Below are positions 1 through 6,702 of a stretch of DNA of 9,031 bases, one piece after another. The stretch lies in assembly GCA_023247595.1 (NCBI GenBank), contig JAHFGF010000059.1, forward strand, positions 1-9,031, read 5' to 3'. A program made the translations under genes and the position numbers. The stretch is from Candidatus Omnitrophota bacterium. Lineage in GTDB: Bacteria > Omnitrophota > Koll11 > Zapsychrales > Fredricksoniimonadaceae. Numbering within the stretch: the stretch's first letter is position 1; the number at the start of each line of letters is the position of its first letter. The notes below the pieces were generated by a model that saw only the letters and a program-made list of their open reading frames with translations, had not been told where the DNA came from and did no database searches.

Positions 1-765
1 TTTGAAGTGAAAGAACTTTTGGGTCTCAAATTTAAACCGGAATGGATATTTCATTTGGGCGCTTATGGCGTCGGGATTGGGCAAAATGACCCTGCGCGGA
101 TGGCCGCCGTTAATGTCCGAGGGACGCGGGAGCTTTTGGAATATGCGCACGCCACTGGAGTCGAACGCTTCATCCACTGCGGTTCATGTTTTGAGTATCC
201 GTCGGGAGAAATGCTGGCGGAAGATGTCTCTCCCAATCCAGTTTCAGAATATGGAGTCTCAAAAGCAGCTGCCGGTGAACTGGTGCAGCAGTTTTGCCGT
301 CAAAAGGGTTTGCCTGCTGTGACCTTAAGACCGTTTACGGTCTACGGTCCGGGCGAGGATCGTCAGCGTCTCGTATCTTCTGTCATCTATGCCGTTCTTA
401 GCGGAACATTTTTGAAATTGACGACTGGAAAACAGACGAGGGATTTTATTTTTATCGACGACGTAGTTGCGGCATTTCTCGCGGCCGCGGTTGCGCGTAA
501 TGTGACCGCCGAGACATTCAATGCGGCAACCGGAATTGAGATGTCTGTTAAGGCGCTCGTTCTAAAAATTATAGATTTAATGGGGTCGAAACTTGCGCCG
601 GAGTTTGGCGCTCTCCCTCATCGCCCGTCGGAATATTGGCGGTTATCAGGAAGTCCTGCCAAGGCCGCGGCGCAGCTGCATTGGCGGCCCGCCACATCAC
701 TTGAAGATGGTTTGCGCGCGACCATTGCTTGGATATCCGCGCAGGAAAAAATATTAAAACAATGA
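1..765 (+). CDS. NAD(P)-dependent sugar-nucleotide epimerase/dehydratase (SDR), probable CDP-dideoxyhexose 4-reductase, 5' partial
   Basis: This is the C-terminal part of an extended short-chain dehydrogenase that acts on a nucleotide sugar in the cytoplasm. Frame 1 is open from the first base. The N-terminal GxxGxxG dinucleotide-binding motif is missing, so the gene begins upstream; the GTG at 7 is probably internal. Counting from that GTG, the catalytic residues are visible as Ser60 in HCGSCFEYP and Tyr82/Lys86 in EYGVSK, followed by [10 protein letters not shown] and the substrate-loop segment [14 protein letters not shown] near 142-155. The stop overlaps the start of the next gene, an RfbH-type dehydrase, by ATGA. 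That neighbour makes a CDP-3,6-dideoxyhexose product, so the likely role is the following 4-keto reduction (RfbS/RfbJ-like, giving paratose or abequose). The SDR family is clear; the specific substrate is inferred from context. A UDP- or dTDP-sugar epimerase is the main alternative. Confidence 0.85.
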   Translation, partial: FEVKELLGLKFKPEWIFHLGAYGVGIGQNDPARMAAVNVRGTRELLEYAHATGVERFIHCGSCFEYPSGEMLAEDVSPNPVSEYGVSKAAAGELVQQFCRQKGLPAVTLRPFTVYGPGEDRQRLVSSVIYAVLSGTFLKLTTGKQTRDFIFIDDVVAAFLAAAVARNVTAETFNAATGIEMSVKALVLKIIDLMGSKLAPEFGALPHRPSEYWRLSGSPAKAAAQLHWRPATSLEDGLRATIAWISAQEKILKQ

Positions 766-2084
766 CAAACCCTCCACAATTACGCCAACAGATCCTTGAA
801 CAAGTGAGGAAATTTTATCAGGAACAATTTCCTTCTTCGGGATTTGTCCCCGGAAAAACATATATTCCGGCTTCCGGAAAAGTTTTTGACGGCGATGAAA
901 TGGCATATCTCGTCGATGCTTCGCTTGATTTCTGGCTGACCACCGGGCGCTTCGCGCAGGAGTTTGAGCGGGATTTTCAGAAGTTTTTCGGATTGCGTTC
1001 CGCGTCATTGTGTAACTCTGGTTCATCGGCCAATCTGCTGGCTATAAGCGCGTTGTGTTCTCCCAAACTCGCAGGGCGAAGGCTTAAAGAGGGCGATGAG
1101 GTCATAACCGTTGCGGCCGGGTTTCCCACCACCGTCAATCCCATTGTTCAAAATCGTCTCGCGCCGGTTTTTGTCGACGTGGATTTGGAGACCTTTGGCG
1201 TTGACTTAAAGATGCTTGAAGCGGCTATAACATCGAAAACAAAAGCGATCGTCCTCGCGCACACGCTCGGCAATCCTTTCCGTGTTGATGAAGCAGCGGC
1301 AATAGCCAAACGCCACGGGCTTTGGCTTATCGAAGATAATTGCGATGCCTTAGGATCGAAATACCTGGGAAAACTTACAGGAACCTATGGCCATATAGCG
1401 ACGGTTAGTTTTTATCCGGCGCATCACATCACCATGGGCGAGGGCGGATGCGTTTTGACCGACGACGTTGTCCTGGAGAAAATAATCCGTTCCTACCGCG
1501 ATTGGGGGCGCGACTGCTGGTGCGATCCGGGCAAAGATAATACCTGCGGCAAGCGGTTTGATTGGCAGATAGGTGATCTTCCCGACGGATACGATCACAA
1601 ATATATTTATTCGCACATTGGTTATAACCTCAAGTTGACGGACATGCAGGCGGCTGTTGGTGTGGCGCAATTAAAAAAGCTGGAAGGTTTCATTCAATCC
1701 CGACGGGAAAATTGGCAGCGGCTTTATGACGGATTAAAATCGCTCAACGATGTGTTCATATTGCCTCAGCCTACCCAAGGCAGTGAGCCAAGCTGGTTTG
1801 GTTTTCCTTTGACCATCCGCGCTGAGGCGTCGTTTTCACGGAAAGAATTGACCGAACATTTAGAAAAGCACAAGATCGGCACAAGGCTTGTTTTCGGCGG
1901 GGATATTACAAAACAGCCCGCTTATAAAGATGTCGCTTATCGGATTTCGGGCAAGATGACCAACACTGCATTGGTTCTTAAGAATTCATTTTGGGTGGGC
2001 GTGTTCCCGGGCATTACCCAGCCGATGATCAATTATATGATCGAAACTGTCCAGGAATTTGTGCGTTTAAAAGTCAGCGCTTAA
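762..2084 (+). CDS. rfbH: CDP-4-keto-6-deoxy-D-glucose 3-dehydrase (E1), DegT/DnrJ/StrS aminotransferase fold
   Basis: This PMP- and [2Fe-2S]-dependent enzyme removes the C3 hydroxyl of CDP-4-keto-6-deoxyglucose, working with a separate reductase (E3), on the route to 3,6-dideoxyhexoses such as paratose, abequose, tyvelose and ascarylose. Three features separate it from ordinary sugar aminotransferases. The PLP-lysine position is histidine (His221 in [14 protein letters not shown]). The cluster ligands Cys252-x1-Cys254-x7-Cys262 are present, and the fourth ligand, Cys194, lies in EDNCDALGS. The cofactor-phosphate segment [11 protein letters not shown] is near 84-94. The length of 440 aa matches RfbH/AscC proteins, and all the key residues sit one position after the numbering I recall for the Yersinia E1. 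The ATG at 762 is chosen because it overlaps the previous stop (ATGA) and gives the usual N-terminus; a TTG at 729 in the same frame lies inside the upstream gene. No E3 reductase is in the window. Confidence 0.95.
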   Translation: MTNPPQLRQQILEQVRKFYQEQFPSSGFVPGKTYIPASGKVFDGDEMAYLVDASLDFWLTTGRFAQEFERDFQKFFGLRSASLCNSGSSANLLAISALCSPKLAGRRLKEGDEVITVAAGFPTTVNPIVQNRLAPVFVDVDLETFGVDLKMLEAAITSKTKAIVLAHTLGNPFRVDEAAAIAKRHGLWLIEDNCDALGSKYLGKLTGTYGHIATVSFYPAHHITMGEGGCVLTDDVVLEKIIRSYRDWGRDCWCDPGKDNTCGKRFDWQIGDLPDGYDHKYIYSHIGYNLKLTDMQAAVGVAQLKKLEGFIQSRRENWQRLYDGLKSLNDVFILPQPTQGSEPSWFGFPLTIRAEASFSRKELTEHLEKHKIGTRLVFGGDITKQPAYKDVAYRISGKMTNTALVLKNSFWVGVFPGITQPMINYMIETVQEFVRLKVSA

Positions 2085-2090
2085 CAGGAG
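2085..2090 (+). promoter_or_regulatory. Shine-Dalgarno site for the TTG-started glycosyltransferase
   Basis: CAGGAG lies 6 nt before a TTG codon at 2097, directly after the rfbH stop. This site decides the start. The downstream frame has no ATG before the conserved N-terminal strand LSVVVPCHNE, so a TTG start is needed to include the nucleotide-binding fold. Confidence 0.7.
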
Positions 2091-2096
2091 ATTGTT

Positions 2097-3044
2097 TTGA
2101 GAAATTTGGGCCTGCTTTCCGTCGTCGTGCCCTGCCATAACGAGCAGGAAGTTCTTCCCGCAACGCATGACCGTTTAAAAGAAGTGTTAACCGGTCTTAT
2201 GCGCGAACGAAAGATAACGGATTACCGCGTTGTTTATGTTAATAACGGTTCAACCGACGATACTCAAAAAGTCCTCGACCGATTGTTCGCCTCCGACAAA
2301 AAAACGCGTGTCATCGCTTTACGCAGGAATTTCGGTTATCAAGGGTCGATATCCGCCGGACTTTATTACGCGCAAGGCGACGCGGTTATAACCATCGACG
2401 CCGATCTGCAGGATCCACCGGAGAAGATTGGTGAAATGATCGCGTATTATCAAAAAGATTATGACCTTGTTTTAGGTGTTCGGCAGGATCGTTCGACGGA
2501 TAATATTTTGAAAAGATTTTTTTCCGAAAATTATTACCGGCTGCTCAAAGGGCTAGGGGTTGAGGTGGTCCATAATCATGGAGACTTTCGCCTGATGGCC
2601 AGATCGCTGGTCGATGAATTTAACGTGCTTTCTGAGCGCAACCGTTTTATCCGCGCGATGATTCTTAAAATGGATAACCACTATGCGGTGGTGCACTATG
2701 AACGGTTAGCCCGCAAGGCCGGAAAAACCAAATTTAATCTCAGGGCTCTTTTTTCGCTTTCGCTCGACGGAATTATTTCGTTCTCGTATTTTCCTTTGCG
2801 GTTGGTTTCATTGTTAGGGATTTTTATTTGTTTCGGGTGTTTTGTAGCCGTCTGCTGGGTTCTCTACATCAAATACACCACGGGTCCTGTTCCGGGGTGG
2901 GCATCGACCGCGCTGCCCATTTTCGCTTTCGGAGGCATACAGATATTCATATTAGGATTGGTTGGAGAATACGTCGGGCGGCTGTATATTGAGGTCAAAC
3001 AGCGTCCATTATTCAGCCTTCGCAAAGATTATAAACATGAATAG
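2097..3044 (+). CDS. GT2 family polyprenyl-phosphate glycosyltransferase (GtrB/DPM1-like) with two C-terminal membrane helices
   Basis: This protein is predicted to transfer a sugar from a nucleotide donor to undecaprenyl (polyprenyl) phosphate at the inner face of the membrane, making a lipid-linked sugar for GT-C enzymes outside. The GT-A domain starts at LSVVVPCHNEQEVLP (7-21). The motif VNNGSTDD at 48-55 and the metal-binding segment DADLQDPPE at 101-109 are visible. HGDFRLMAR at 161-169 and the R-aG-KTKFN segment near 206-214 are typical of the DPM/GtrB group. Two hydrophobic helices follow at about 233-257 and 272-291, then a basic tail. The length of 315 aa is normal for GtrB-like proteins. 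The start is TTG with a good ribosome binding site. The gene sits 12 nt after rfbH and its end overlaps the next gene by 8 nt, which indicates one transcript. The sugar is unknown; the operon makes a dideoxyhexose possible, but the family more often handles glucose, mannose or aminoarabinose. Confidence 0.92.
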   Translation: MRNLGLLSVVVPCHNEQEVLPATHDRLKEVLTGLMRERKITDYRVVYVNNGSTDDTQKVLDRLFASDKKTRVIALRRNFGYQGSISAGLYYAQGDAVITIDADLQDPPEKIGEMIAYYQKDYDLVLGVRQDRSTDNILKRFFSENYYRLLKGLGVEVVHNHGDFRLMARSLVDEFNVLSERNRFIRAMILKMDNHYAVVHYERLARKAGKTKFNLRALFSLSLDGIISFSYFPLRLVSLLGIFICFGCFVAVCWVLYIKYTTGPVPGWASTALPIFAFGGIQIFILGLVGEYVGRLYIEVKQRPLFSLRKDYKHE

Positions 3045-5331
3045 CGCCCAATCGATGTTCGTTCAGCGGTTCATAAATTTTTTTATAAGATGTGACTTCT
3101 TGATTCTTGTCTCTTATGTGATTTTTTTGAATGCCCCTTTTTTCAGTTTTTCCTATTTTCCTACCCATGACACCCAATTTGTTTTTCAGAGTTTTTATTT
3201 TTTTTATAATCAATTGTTTTTTGATCACTCCATTGCCCAATGGATGCCGTTTGAGCCATTCGGCATTCCAGCCCATTTAACGCAGCTGCGCCAGCTTTCT
3301 TTGATGAGTTACGCGACGATGTTTGGCGGGTTGCTCCTCGGAGTCAAGGATGTCCTTATTCTATTTAAGGTTTCTGTTGTTGCCGAACAGCTGGTGCTGT
3401 TACTAGGGATGTATGTGTTGTCGGGGCATTTGTTTAAACGACGGAGCGTTGTATTTTTTGTCTGTCTGGCAGCTATGCACGGAGCTACTTCCTGGGGCGA
3501 GCAGATTTATTTTGACCTTCGGTTTTTTTACATGTTTCCTTTGGCCATATACGCTTTTTTATTGTTTTTCGAAAAGAAAAAAAGCGAATACCTTTGGCTT
3601 TTGGGATTGGTGTTGAGTTTGTGGGTTATGGGAAACACCGTTTATCTGGCAATCATCTGGTTTTTTATTTTTCTTGTGATGGGTGTCATGCTTTTTGTCC
3701 GCGAACGGAATATTCTTCAGGCGATTGGGCGGCAGACACCGAGGGGTCTTATCTTCCTCGCGATAACGGCAGCGGTTCTTTTAGCCTTTGTTTTTATCTT
3801 GTCTGACTTTAAGAATAGCGTCGATCTTCTCTCCCGCACGACTTCCGGGAAGAATCCTTTAAACACGTTTTTGGTGCATGGCGGCGAGTCGAGCAGTTTG
3901 CCGCAATTTGTTATTCAGCTTTTTTCTGTTAAGTATTCGAACCATTACATTGGTTTCTTGCCGTGTGTCTTTTTTATTTGGGCGGCATTGCGCGTAAGGG
4001 AACAACGCCTGTACGCGTTTTTATTTACGATCCTGGCGCTGGTGGCCTTATCTTTTCAGGGGCTGTGGTCCATTGTGTTTTACTATTTGGTTCCTGGTTT
4101 GGGCTATTATCGGCACCTGGCGTTTTTTTACGGACTTATAAAAATATTGATTCTCATCTGCGCAGGGTTTGGTTGTGAAAACTTTTTAGCAGTCGCAGGC
4201 AGAGAAAGGACCAAATTTATTATTCTGCTTGCTGCAGTCGGAATTTTTTTAAGCGACGCGTTAAGGATAACCAGCAGCCGTTTATATGAACTCGCTTTGG
4301 ATAACGCCACCAAAGATCATTTTTTCTCGCTCTGGCTGGATGAGACGAAAGTAAGAATATTTTTAGCGCCGCTAATTCTATTGATCGCGGGACTGCTGTT
4401 ATTGCAAGCCGTAGAAACCGGGTTTAAGAAATTTAAAAGGATTGAATTGGAAAAGAAGCTTGTGAATGCCGCGGCTTTGATTTTAATATTTGGTGTTCTT
4501 TTTTTTGAAGCCTATAACGTTCATGCCTACGCGCTTAAGAGTTTTCCAAAAATCAGCGACGAGTATAAACAATTTTCTCATACGGTTTCTGTTTCGCCTG
4601 TCATTTTTCAACCCGCCAGATCCATGGATCCTCTTGCGGGAAGGCAGGAGGACGCCTATCGATTAGCCGTCCGTAAAGGTGGCGGCGCGCAATATTCCAC
4701 GATATGCGATTTCGCGCAATTTGACATGTGCCATTGCCCCTTCCATGTGGACGGATATGCCAAAGGATTTTCCGGTTTGACCGAAAGCCGTACCAGCGTG
4801 AATGGTGATTTGTTAAATACGTTGGGTTGCGGTGTCCCGAAGTTAAGATTGGTATCAAAAGGAGTTTATTTTGACAGTGAACAAAAAGCTAAGGAAGGGA
4901 TGCGGGGAACAGGCGATCTTTTTTCTGCCGCGATTTTAAGCGATGGCGACGCGCGTCTGGCCCAGGAAATTCTCAATGAAGGTTACGGCAGCGGTTCACA
5001 GCAGGGGAAAATTGATGTCACAAAATTCACAAATGATCAATTAACCGCGAAGATTGATGTTCAATCTGCCCAAGGTGCGTGGCTGGTTTATGCTGATGCT
5101 TTTAACTCCGGATGGCATGCGAAGGTTGACGGCAAACCGGTGCCGGTTTTCAAGGCATATCTGATATTTAAGGCCATTTGGGTTAAAACAGGCGCGCACG
5201 AAATTCAGTTTTATTATCAAAATTGGCTTCCTTTATTAAGCAGCTATTTTCTCGCGTTTGCCGGGACAATCGCCGGCATGATTTTTATGATATTTTTAGG
5301 CAGGCAGCTTTGGCGAAATCCGTTCTCTTAA
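3037..5331 (+). CDS. YfhO-like polytopic membrane protein, probable GT-C glycosyltransferase
   Basis: This is a 764-aa integral membrane protein with about 14 hydrophobic helices up to residue 491, a hydrophilic extracytoplasmic domain at about 492-730 and a last helix at about 733-755. After the first helix comes an acidic site (THDTQ, 43-47), then WMPFEPFGIPAHL (69-81); this is the 'P-W-P..G.P' loop typical of YfhO/GT-C proteins. LVPGLGYYRHLAFF (351-364) matches the usual re-entrant 'P-R-P-R' region. The C-terminal beta-rich stretch SGWHAKVDGKPVPVFKA with KTGAHEIQFYY (691-727) is the YfhO signature end. The start at 3037 (ATG) overlaps the previous stop by 8 nt; the longer frame back to 2962 lies inside the glycosyltransferase gene. 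Its likely job is to use the lipid-linked sugar made by the preceding GT2 to decorate a surface glycan. Three cysteines and histidines cluster at 557-570, which is unusual. Acceptor and sugar are unknown. Confidence 0.88.
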   Translation: MNSAQSMFVQRFINFFIRCDFLILVSYVIFLNAPFFSFSYFPTHDTQFVFQSFYFFYNQLFFDHSIAQWMPFEPFGIPAHLTQLRQLSLMSYATMFGGLLLGVKDVLILFKVSVVAEQLVLLLGMYVLSGHLFKRRSVVFFVCLAAMHGATSWGEQIYFDLRFFYMFPLAIYAFLLFFEKKKSEYLWLLGLVLSLWVMGNTVYLAIIWFFIFLVMGVMLFVRERNILQAIGRQTPRGLIFLAITAAVLLAFVFILSDFKNSVDLLSRTTSGKNPLNTFLVHGGESSSLPQFVIQLFSVKYSNHYIGFLPCVFFIWAALRVREQRLYAFLFTILALVALSFQGLWSIVFYYLVPGLGYYRHLAFFYGLIKILILICAGFGCENFLAVAGRERTKFIILLAAVGIFLSDALRITSSRLYELALDNATKDHFFSLWLDETKVRIFLAPLILLIAGLLLLQAVETGFKKFKRIELEKKLVNAAALILIFGVLFFEAYNVHAYALKSFPKISDEYKQFSHTVSVSPVIFQPARSMDPLAGRQEDAYRLAVRKGGGAQYSTICDFAQFDMCHCPFHVDGYAKGFSGLTESRTSVNGDLLNTLGCGVPKLRLVSKGVYFDSEQKAKEGMRGTGDLFSAAILSDGDARLAQEILNEGYGSGSQQGKIDVTKFTNDQLTAKIDVQSAQGAWLVYADAFNSGWHAKVDGKPVPVFKAYLIFKAIWVKTGAHEIQFYYQNWLPLLSSYFLAFAGTIAGMIFMIFLGRQLWRNPFS

Positions 5332-5460
5332 TTTAATAGTCGTTGTGTTTTCCCCTAATAGCGAGTATAGTAGCCACAATCATTTGAATAGATATTCCCA
5401 CCAAACAGATCTCTCAAAAGACTTTCCTGATATCTGCCAGACATACCGTCTATTAATCTG

Positions 5461-5488
5461 ATTGAAGTGTTCAATGGAATTTACCATT
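5461..5488. repeat. Two overlapping short inverted repeats
   Basis: A 6-bp perfect inverted repeat with a 3-nt loop (5461-5466 with 5470-5475) is followed by a 5-bp repeat with a 6-nt loop (5473-5477 with 5484-5488). The shared AAT means only one hairpin can form at a time. No T-run follows, so a rho-independent terminator is unlikely. Chance occurrence in AT-rich DNA is quite possible. Confidence 0.4.
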
Positions 5489-5635
5489 AATGCTTGTGTG
5501 ATTTGTCGTTTTATTCCATAAACACGGAAATGAGGATTGGGCAGAAGTTTTTCAAAAATCAAACGGTTTATCCAAAGTTTTTTCAATTAAGCTTTAAAAG
5601 TATATCCATATTTCTGCCGATTAACCCGAATCAAT

Positions 5636-5642
5636 AAGGGAG
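5636..5642 (+). promoter_or_regulatory. Shine-Dalgarno site for the GTG-started cold-shock-like gene
   Basis: AAGGGAG lies 7 nt before the GTG at 5650. The site and its spacing fix that GTG as the start of the cold-shock-like protein; the frame contains no earlier ATG with a binding site. Confidence 0.65.
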
Positions 5643-5649
5643 TTGAAAC

Positions 5650-5865
5650 GTGCAAAAGGGAAATATCATCAAGCTGTTTCGTGAAAAGGAATATGGAGCC
5701 ATATTAACCAACAACGGCGATGAAGCGCTTTTTCACAAGGAATGTCTTTGGGATACCCAGTTCGGCGATTTATCAGAAGGTCAGGAAGTTGAGTTTGAGA
5801 TTCAGAACGCGCATAAAGGTTTTTTGGCTTTTCATATACGGCCCTATCTTGAAAAAATGCTATAG
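5650..5865 (+). CDS. Divergent cold-shock-domain-like small OB-fold protein
   Basis: This is a 71-aa protein that reads like a degenerate cold-shock domain, a five-stranded OB fold binding single-stranded nucleic acid in the cytoplasm. The opening QKGNIIKLFREKEYGAI aligns with the usual 'G-V-K-W-F---KGYGFI' opening, so the RNP1 element appears as KEYGAI (13-18). The RNP2 element appears as ALFHKE (26-31) in place of 'VFVHFS'. LSEGQEVEFEI (41-51) corresponds to the strand-4 'L-x-G-Q-x-V-x-F' segment, and the end is NAHKGFLAFHIRP. The aromatic residue normally following G in RNP1 is missing (Ala17), so nucleic-acid binding may be altered. The start is GTG with the binding site AAGGGAG. It is first in an apparent operon with rpoZ, a small zinc-pattern protein and infA. 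An S1-like fold is an alternative; the exact role is unknown. Confidence 0.7.
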   Translation: MQKGNIIKLFREKEYGAILTNNGDEALFHKECLWDTQFGDLSEGQEVEFEIQNAHKGFLAFHIRPYLEKML

Positions 5866-5915
5866 CGCGGTTGAAGAATAATTTTAATATCGCGGTTGTG
5901 CGATTAATGTAAAAG

Positions 5916-5931
5916 TCCTGGAGAATCAGGA
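5916..5931 (+). promoter_or_regulatory. Small hairpin in the rpoZ leader
   Basis: TCCTG-gagaat-CAGGA can form a 5-bp stem just 2 nt before the AAGGAG ribosome binding site of rpoZ. Such a hairpin could affect ribosome access, but it does not pair with the binding site itself and may be incidental. Confidence 0.25.
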
Positions 5932-5945
5932 ATAAGGAGAGCATC

Positions 5946-6188
5946 ATGGCGGCAGTTCCCGGTAAAAGAGTTGTTAATACAACAGGTGTTTATTGTGTTC
6001 AGGATCTATTAAAGCAATCCGGCGGCGGATTGTTTTCTCTCGTGCGTATTGCCATGCTCCGTGCGGCGGAGTTGGCATCAGGGAAACCGTCCCTATTAGA
6101 AAATCCGTCGACAAATAAAATTATCACAAACGTTTTTGAAGAAATTGCCAACGGAAAAATTGTTTACAAGAAGAAAACTAAGAATTAA
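5946..6188 (+). CDS. rpoZ: DNA-directed RNA polymerase subunit omega
   Basis: Omega is the small subunit that wraps the beta' C-terminus and helps assemble RNA polymerase. The 80-aa product has the family's core order: an N-terminal VQDLLKQ segment (about 18-24), the helix LFSLVRIAMLRAAELASGKPSLLE (29-52) matching the usual 'F-x-L-V-x-x-A-A-x-R-A-x-x-L--G--P-L-v', and KIITNVFEEIANGKI (58-72) matching 'k-p-v-t-I-A-L-x-E-I-a-x-G-k-i'. A basic tail (YKKKTKN) ends it. Compared with standard omega, the N-terminus is longer and different, and the 'ALxEI' segment reads NVFEEI. The ATG has a good AAGGAG site at 5934-5939. The gene follows the cold-shock-like gene by 80 nt and precedes the small zinc-pattern protein, an arrangement of core expression genes. 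The family call is from sequence pattern; identity to typical omega is modest. Confidence 0.82.
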   Translation: MAAVPGKRVVNTTGVYCVQDLLKQSGGGLFSLVRIAMLRAAELASGKPSLLENPSTNKIITNVFEEIANGKIVYKKKTKN

Positions 6189-6238
6189 GCGCCTCGGTAT
6201 TATTACGCTTGCGAGGTTTATCAATTGAGAAAAACGGT

Positions 6239-6385
6239 ATGCACGCAAAAAAAGCTAGAAAAAAAGGCCACGTAAAAAAATTCCCTAAAGGAAGAGTTTG
6301 TAAAAAACAGGGATGCAAACACGCCCTGAGCATTTATAACTCTGAACTTTATTGTCATGTTCATTTAAACGAAAACCAGAATTGA
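6239..6385 (+). CDS. Small basic protein with a C4-C-C2-H zinc-binding pattern, function unknown
   Basis: This 48-aa reading frame is short and easily missed. The N-terminal third is strongly basic (ten Lys/Arg in the first 19 residues: [18 protein letters not shown]). The rest carries Cys21-x4-Cys26-x12-Cys39-x2-His42, a spacing seen in small treble-clef or zinc-ribbon-like sequences of the form 'C-x4-C---lC-x2-H'. This suggests a zinc-stabilised knuckle with a nucleic-acid-binding tail, perhaps rRNA or DNA. The frame fills the gap between rpoZ and infA on the same strand, starts 50 nt after rpoZ and stops 16 nt before infA, which supports real translation. The ribosome binding site is weak (a GAG about 9 nt upstream of the ATG), which counts against it somewhat. 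I do not recognise a named family. A TTG at 6209 would lengthen it by ten residues but has no better site. Confidence 0.72.
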   Translation: MHAKKARKKGHVKKFPKGRVCKKQGCKHALSIYNSELYCHVHLNENQN

Positions 6386-6401
6386 ACTAAAAAGAGAGCG
6401 T

Positions 6402-6623
6402 ATGCCTAGAGAAGATGCCATTGAAGTCGAAGGGGTTGTTGCCAAAGCACTGTCAAACGCCCAGTTTTCCGTTGTGATGCCCAACGGACATAACATCACC
6501 GCTTACCCCGCCGGAAAAATGCGGAAATTTTTTATCAAAATCATCCCCGGCGATGCCGTAACCGTTGCCTTGTCACCTTACGATCTGACCAAAGGCCGGA
6601 TCATTTTCCGTCATAAAAAGTAA
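6402..6623 (+). CDS. infA: Translation initiation factor IF-1
   Basis: IF-1 binds the 30S A site during initiation and works with IF-2 and IF-3. The product of 73 aa has the family's usual length and OB-fold pattern: [11 protein letters not shown] at the N-terminus (3-13), [15 protein letters not shown] (16-30), [14 protein letters not shown] (38-51) and the signature [19 protein letters not shown] (55-73). The common 'AHISGKMRMNYIRI' segment reads [14 protein letters not shown], closer to the 'AYTAGKMRK' form known in some second-copy or beta-proteobacterial IF-1 proteins. An AGAGAG ribosome binding site precedes the ATG. The gene is last in its operon and is followed by a strong terminator, so its level probably follows that of rpoZ and the small zinc-pattern protein. 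Confidence 0.96.
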   Translation: MPREDAIEVEGVVAKALSNAQFSVVMPNGHNITAYPAGKMRKFFIKIIPGDAVTVALSPYDLTKGRIIFRHKK

Positions 6624-6651
6624 ATTCGGATTTATCAAGATAGACATTGTT

Positions 6652-6685
6652 AAAACATCTCCTTGCTCACGCGAGGGGATGTTTT
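6652..6685. terminator. Rho-independent terminator after infA, possibly bidirectional
   Basis: A 15-bp stem (6652-6666 with 6671-6685, two G-U pairs) encloses a TCAC loop. Going rightwards it ends in GTTTTTCTGTTTG, a good T-tract for the infA operon. The stem begins with AAAA, which reads TTTT on the minus strand, so it may also stop the convergent gene whose last codon is 17 bp away. Confidence 0.88.
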
Positions 6686-6702
6686 TCTGTTTGTGGTTGG
6701 AA

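Larger units (their letters stand above)
5332..5649. other. AT-rich intergenic region with overlapping inverted repeats; no convincing gene
   Basis: This 318-bp gap separates the polysaccharide operon from the small-gene operon. No clear rho-independent terminator follows the YfhO-like gene. Two inverted repeats overlap: ATTGAA-gtg-TTCAAT at 5461-5475 and AATGG-aattta-CCATT at 5473-5488. They share three bases, so their hairpins would exclude each other. AT-rich hexamers at 5601-5606 (TATATC) and 5607-5612 (CATATT) are possible -10 elements for the gene at 5650, but no well-spaced -35 accompanies them. A minus-strand frame across 5380-5586 lacks a ribosome binding site and an ATG start, and I do not recognise its product. 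Confidence 0.5.

Noticed and set aside
729..761. TTG at 729 as the start of rfbH
   Set aside because: It would add 11 residues overlapping the upstream reductase; the ATG at 762 makes the typical ATGA coupling and matches the usual E1 length and residue numbering.
1350..1670. 106-codon minus-strand frame
   Set aside because: It lies within rfbH, whose catalytic histidine and cluster cysteines are encoded across the same bases on the plus strand.
5380..5586. Minus-strand 68-codon frame in the intergenic gap, aromatic-rich, faintly like a transposase tail
   Set aside because: It starts at TTG with no ribosome binding site, the first ATG is mid-frame, and no transposase catalytic motif or terminal repeats are visible. 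A decayed element cannot be excluded but is not supported.
5669..5947. 92-codon minus-strand frame across the cold-shock-like gene
   Set aside because: The plus-strand frame has a good ribosome binding site and OB-fold pattern; the minus frame has neither a family pattern nor a sensible context.
6191..6217. CCTCG...CGAGG inverted repeat after rpoZ as a terminator
   Set aside because: Only five strong pairs, a long loop and no T-tract; the operon appears to continue into the zinc-pattern gene and infA.
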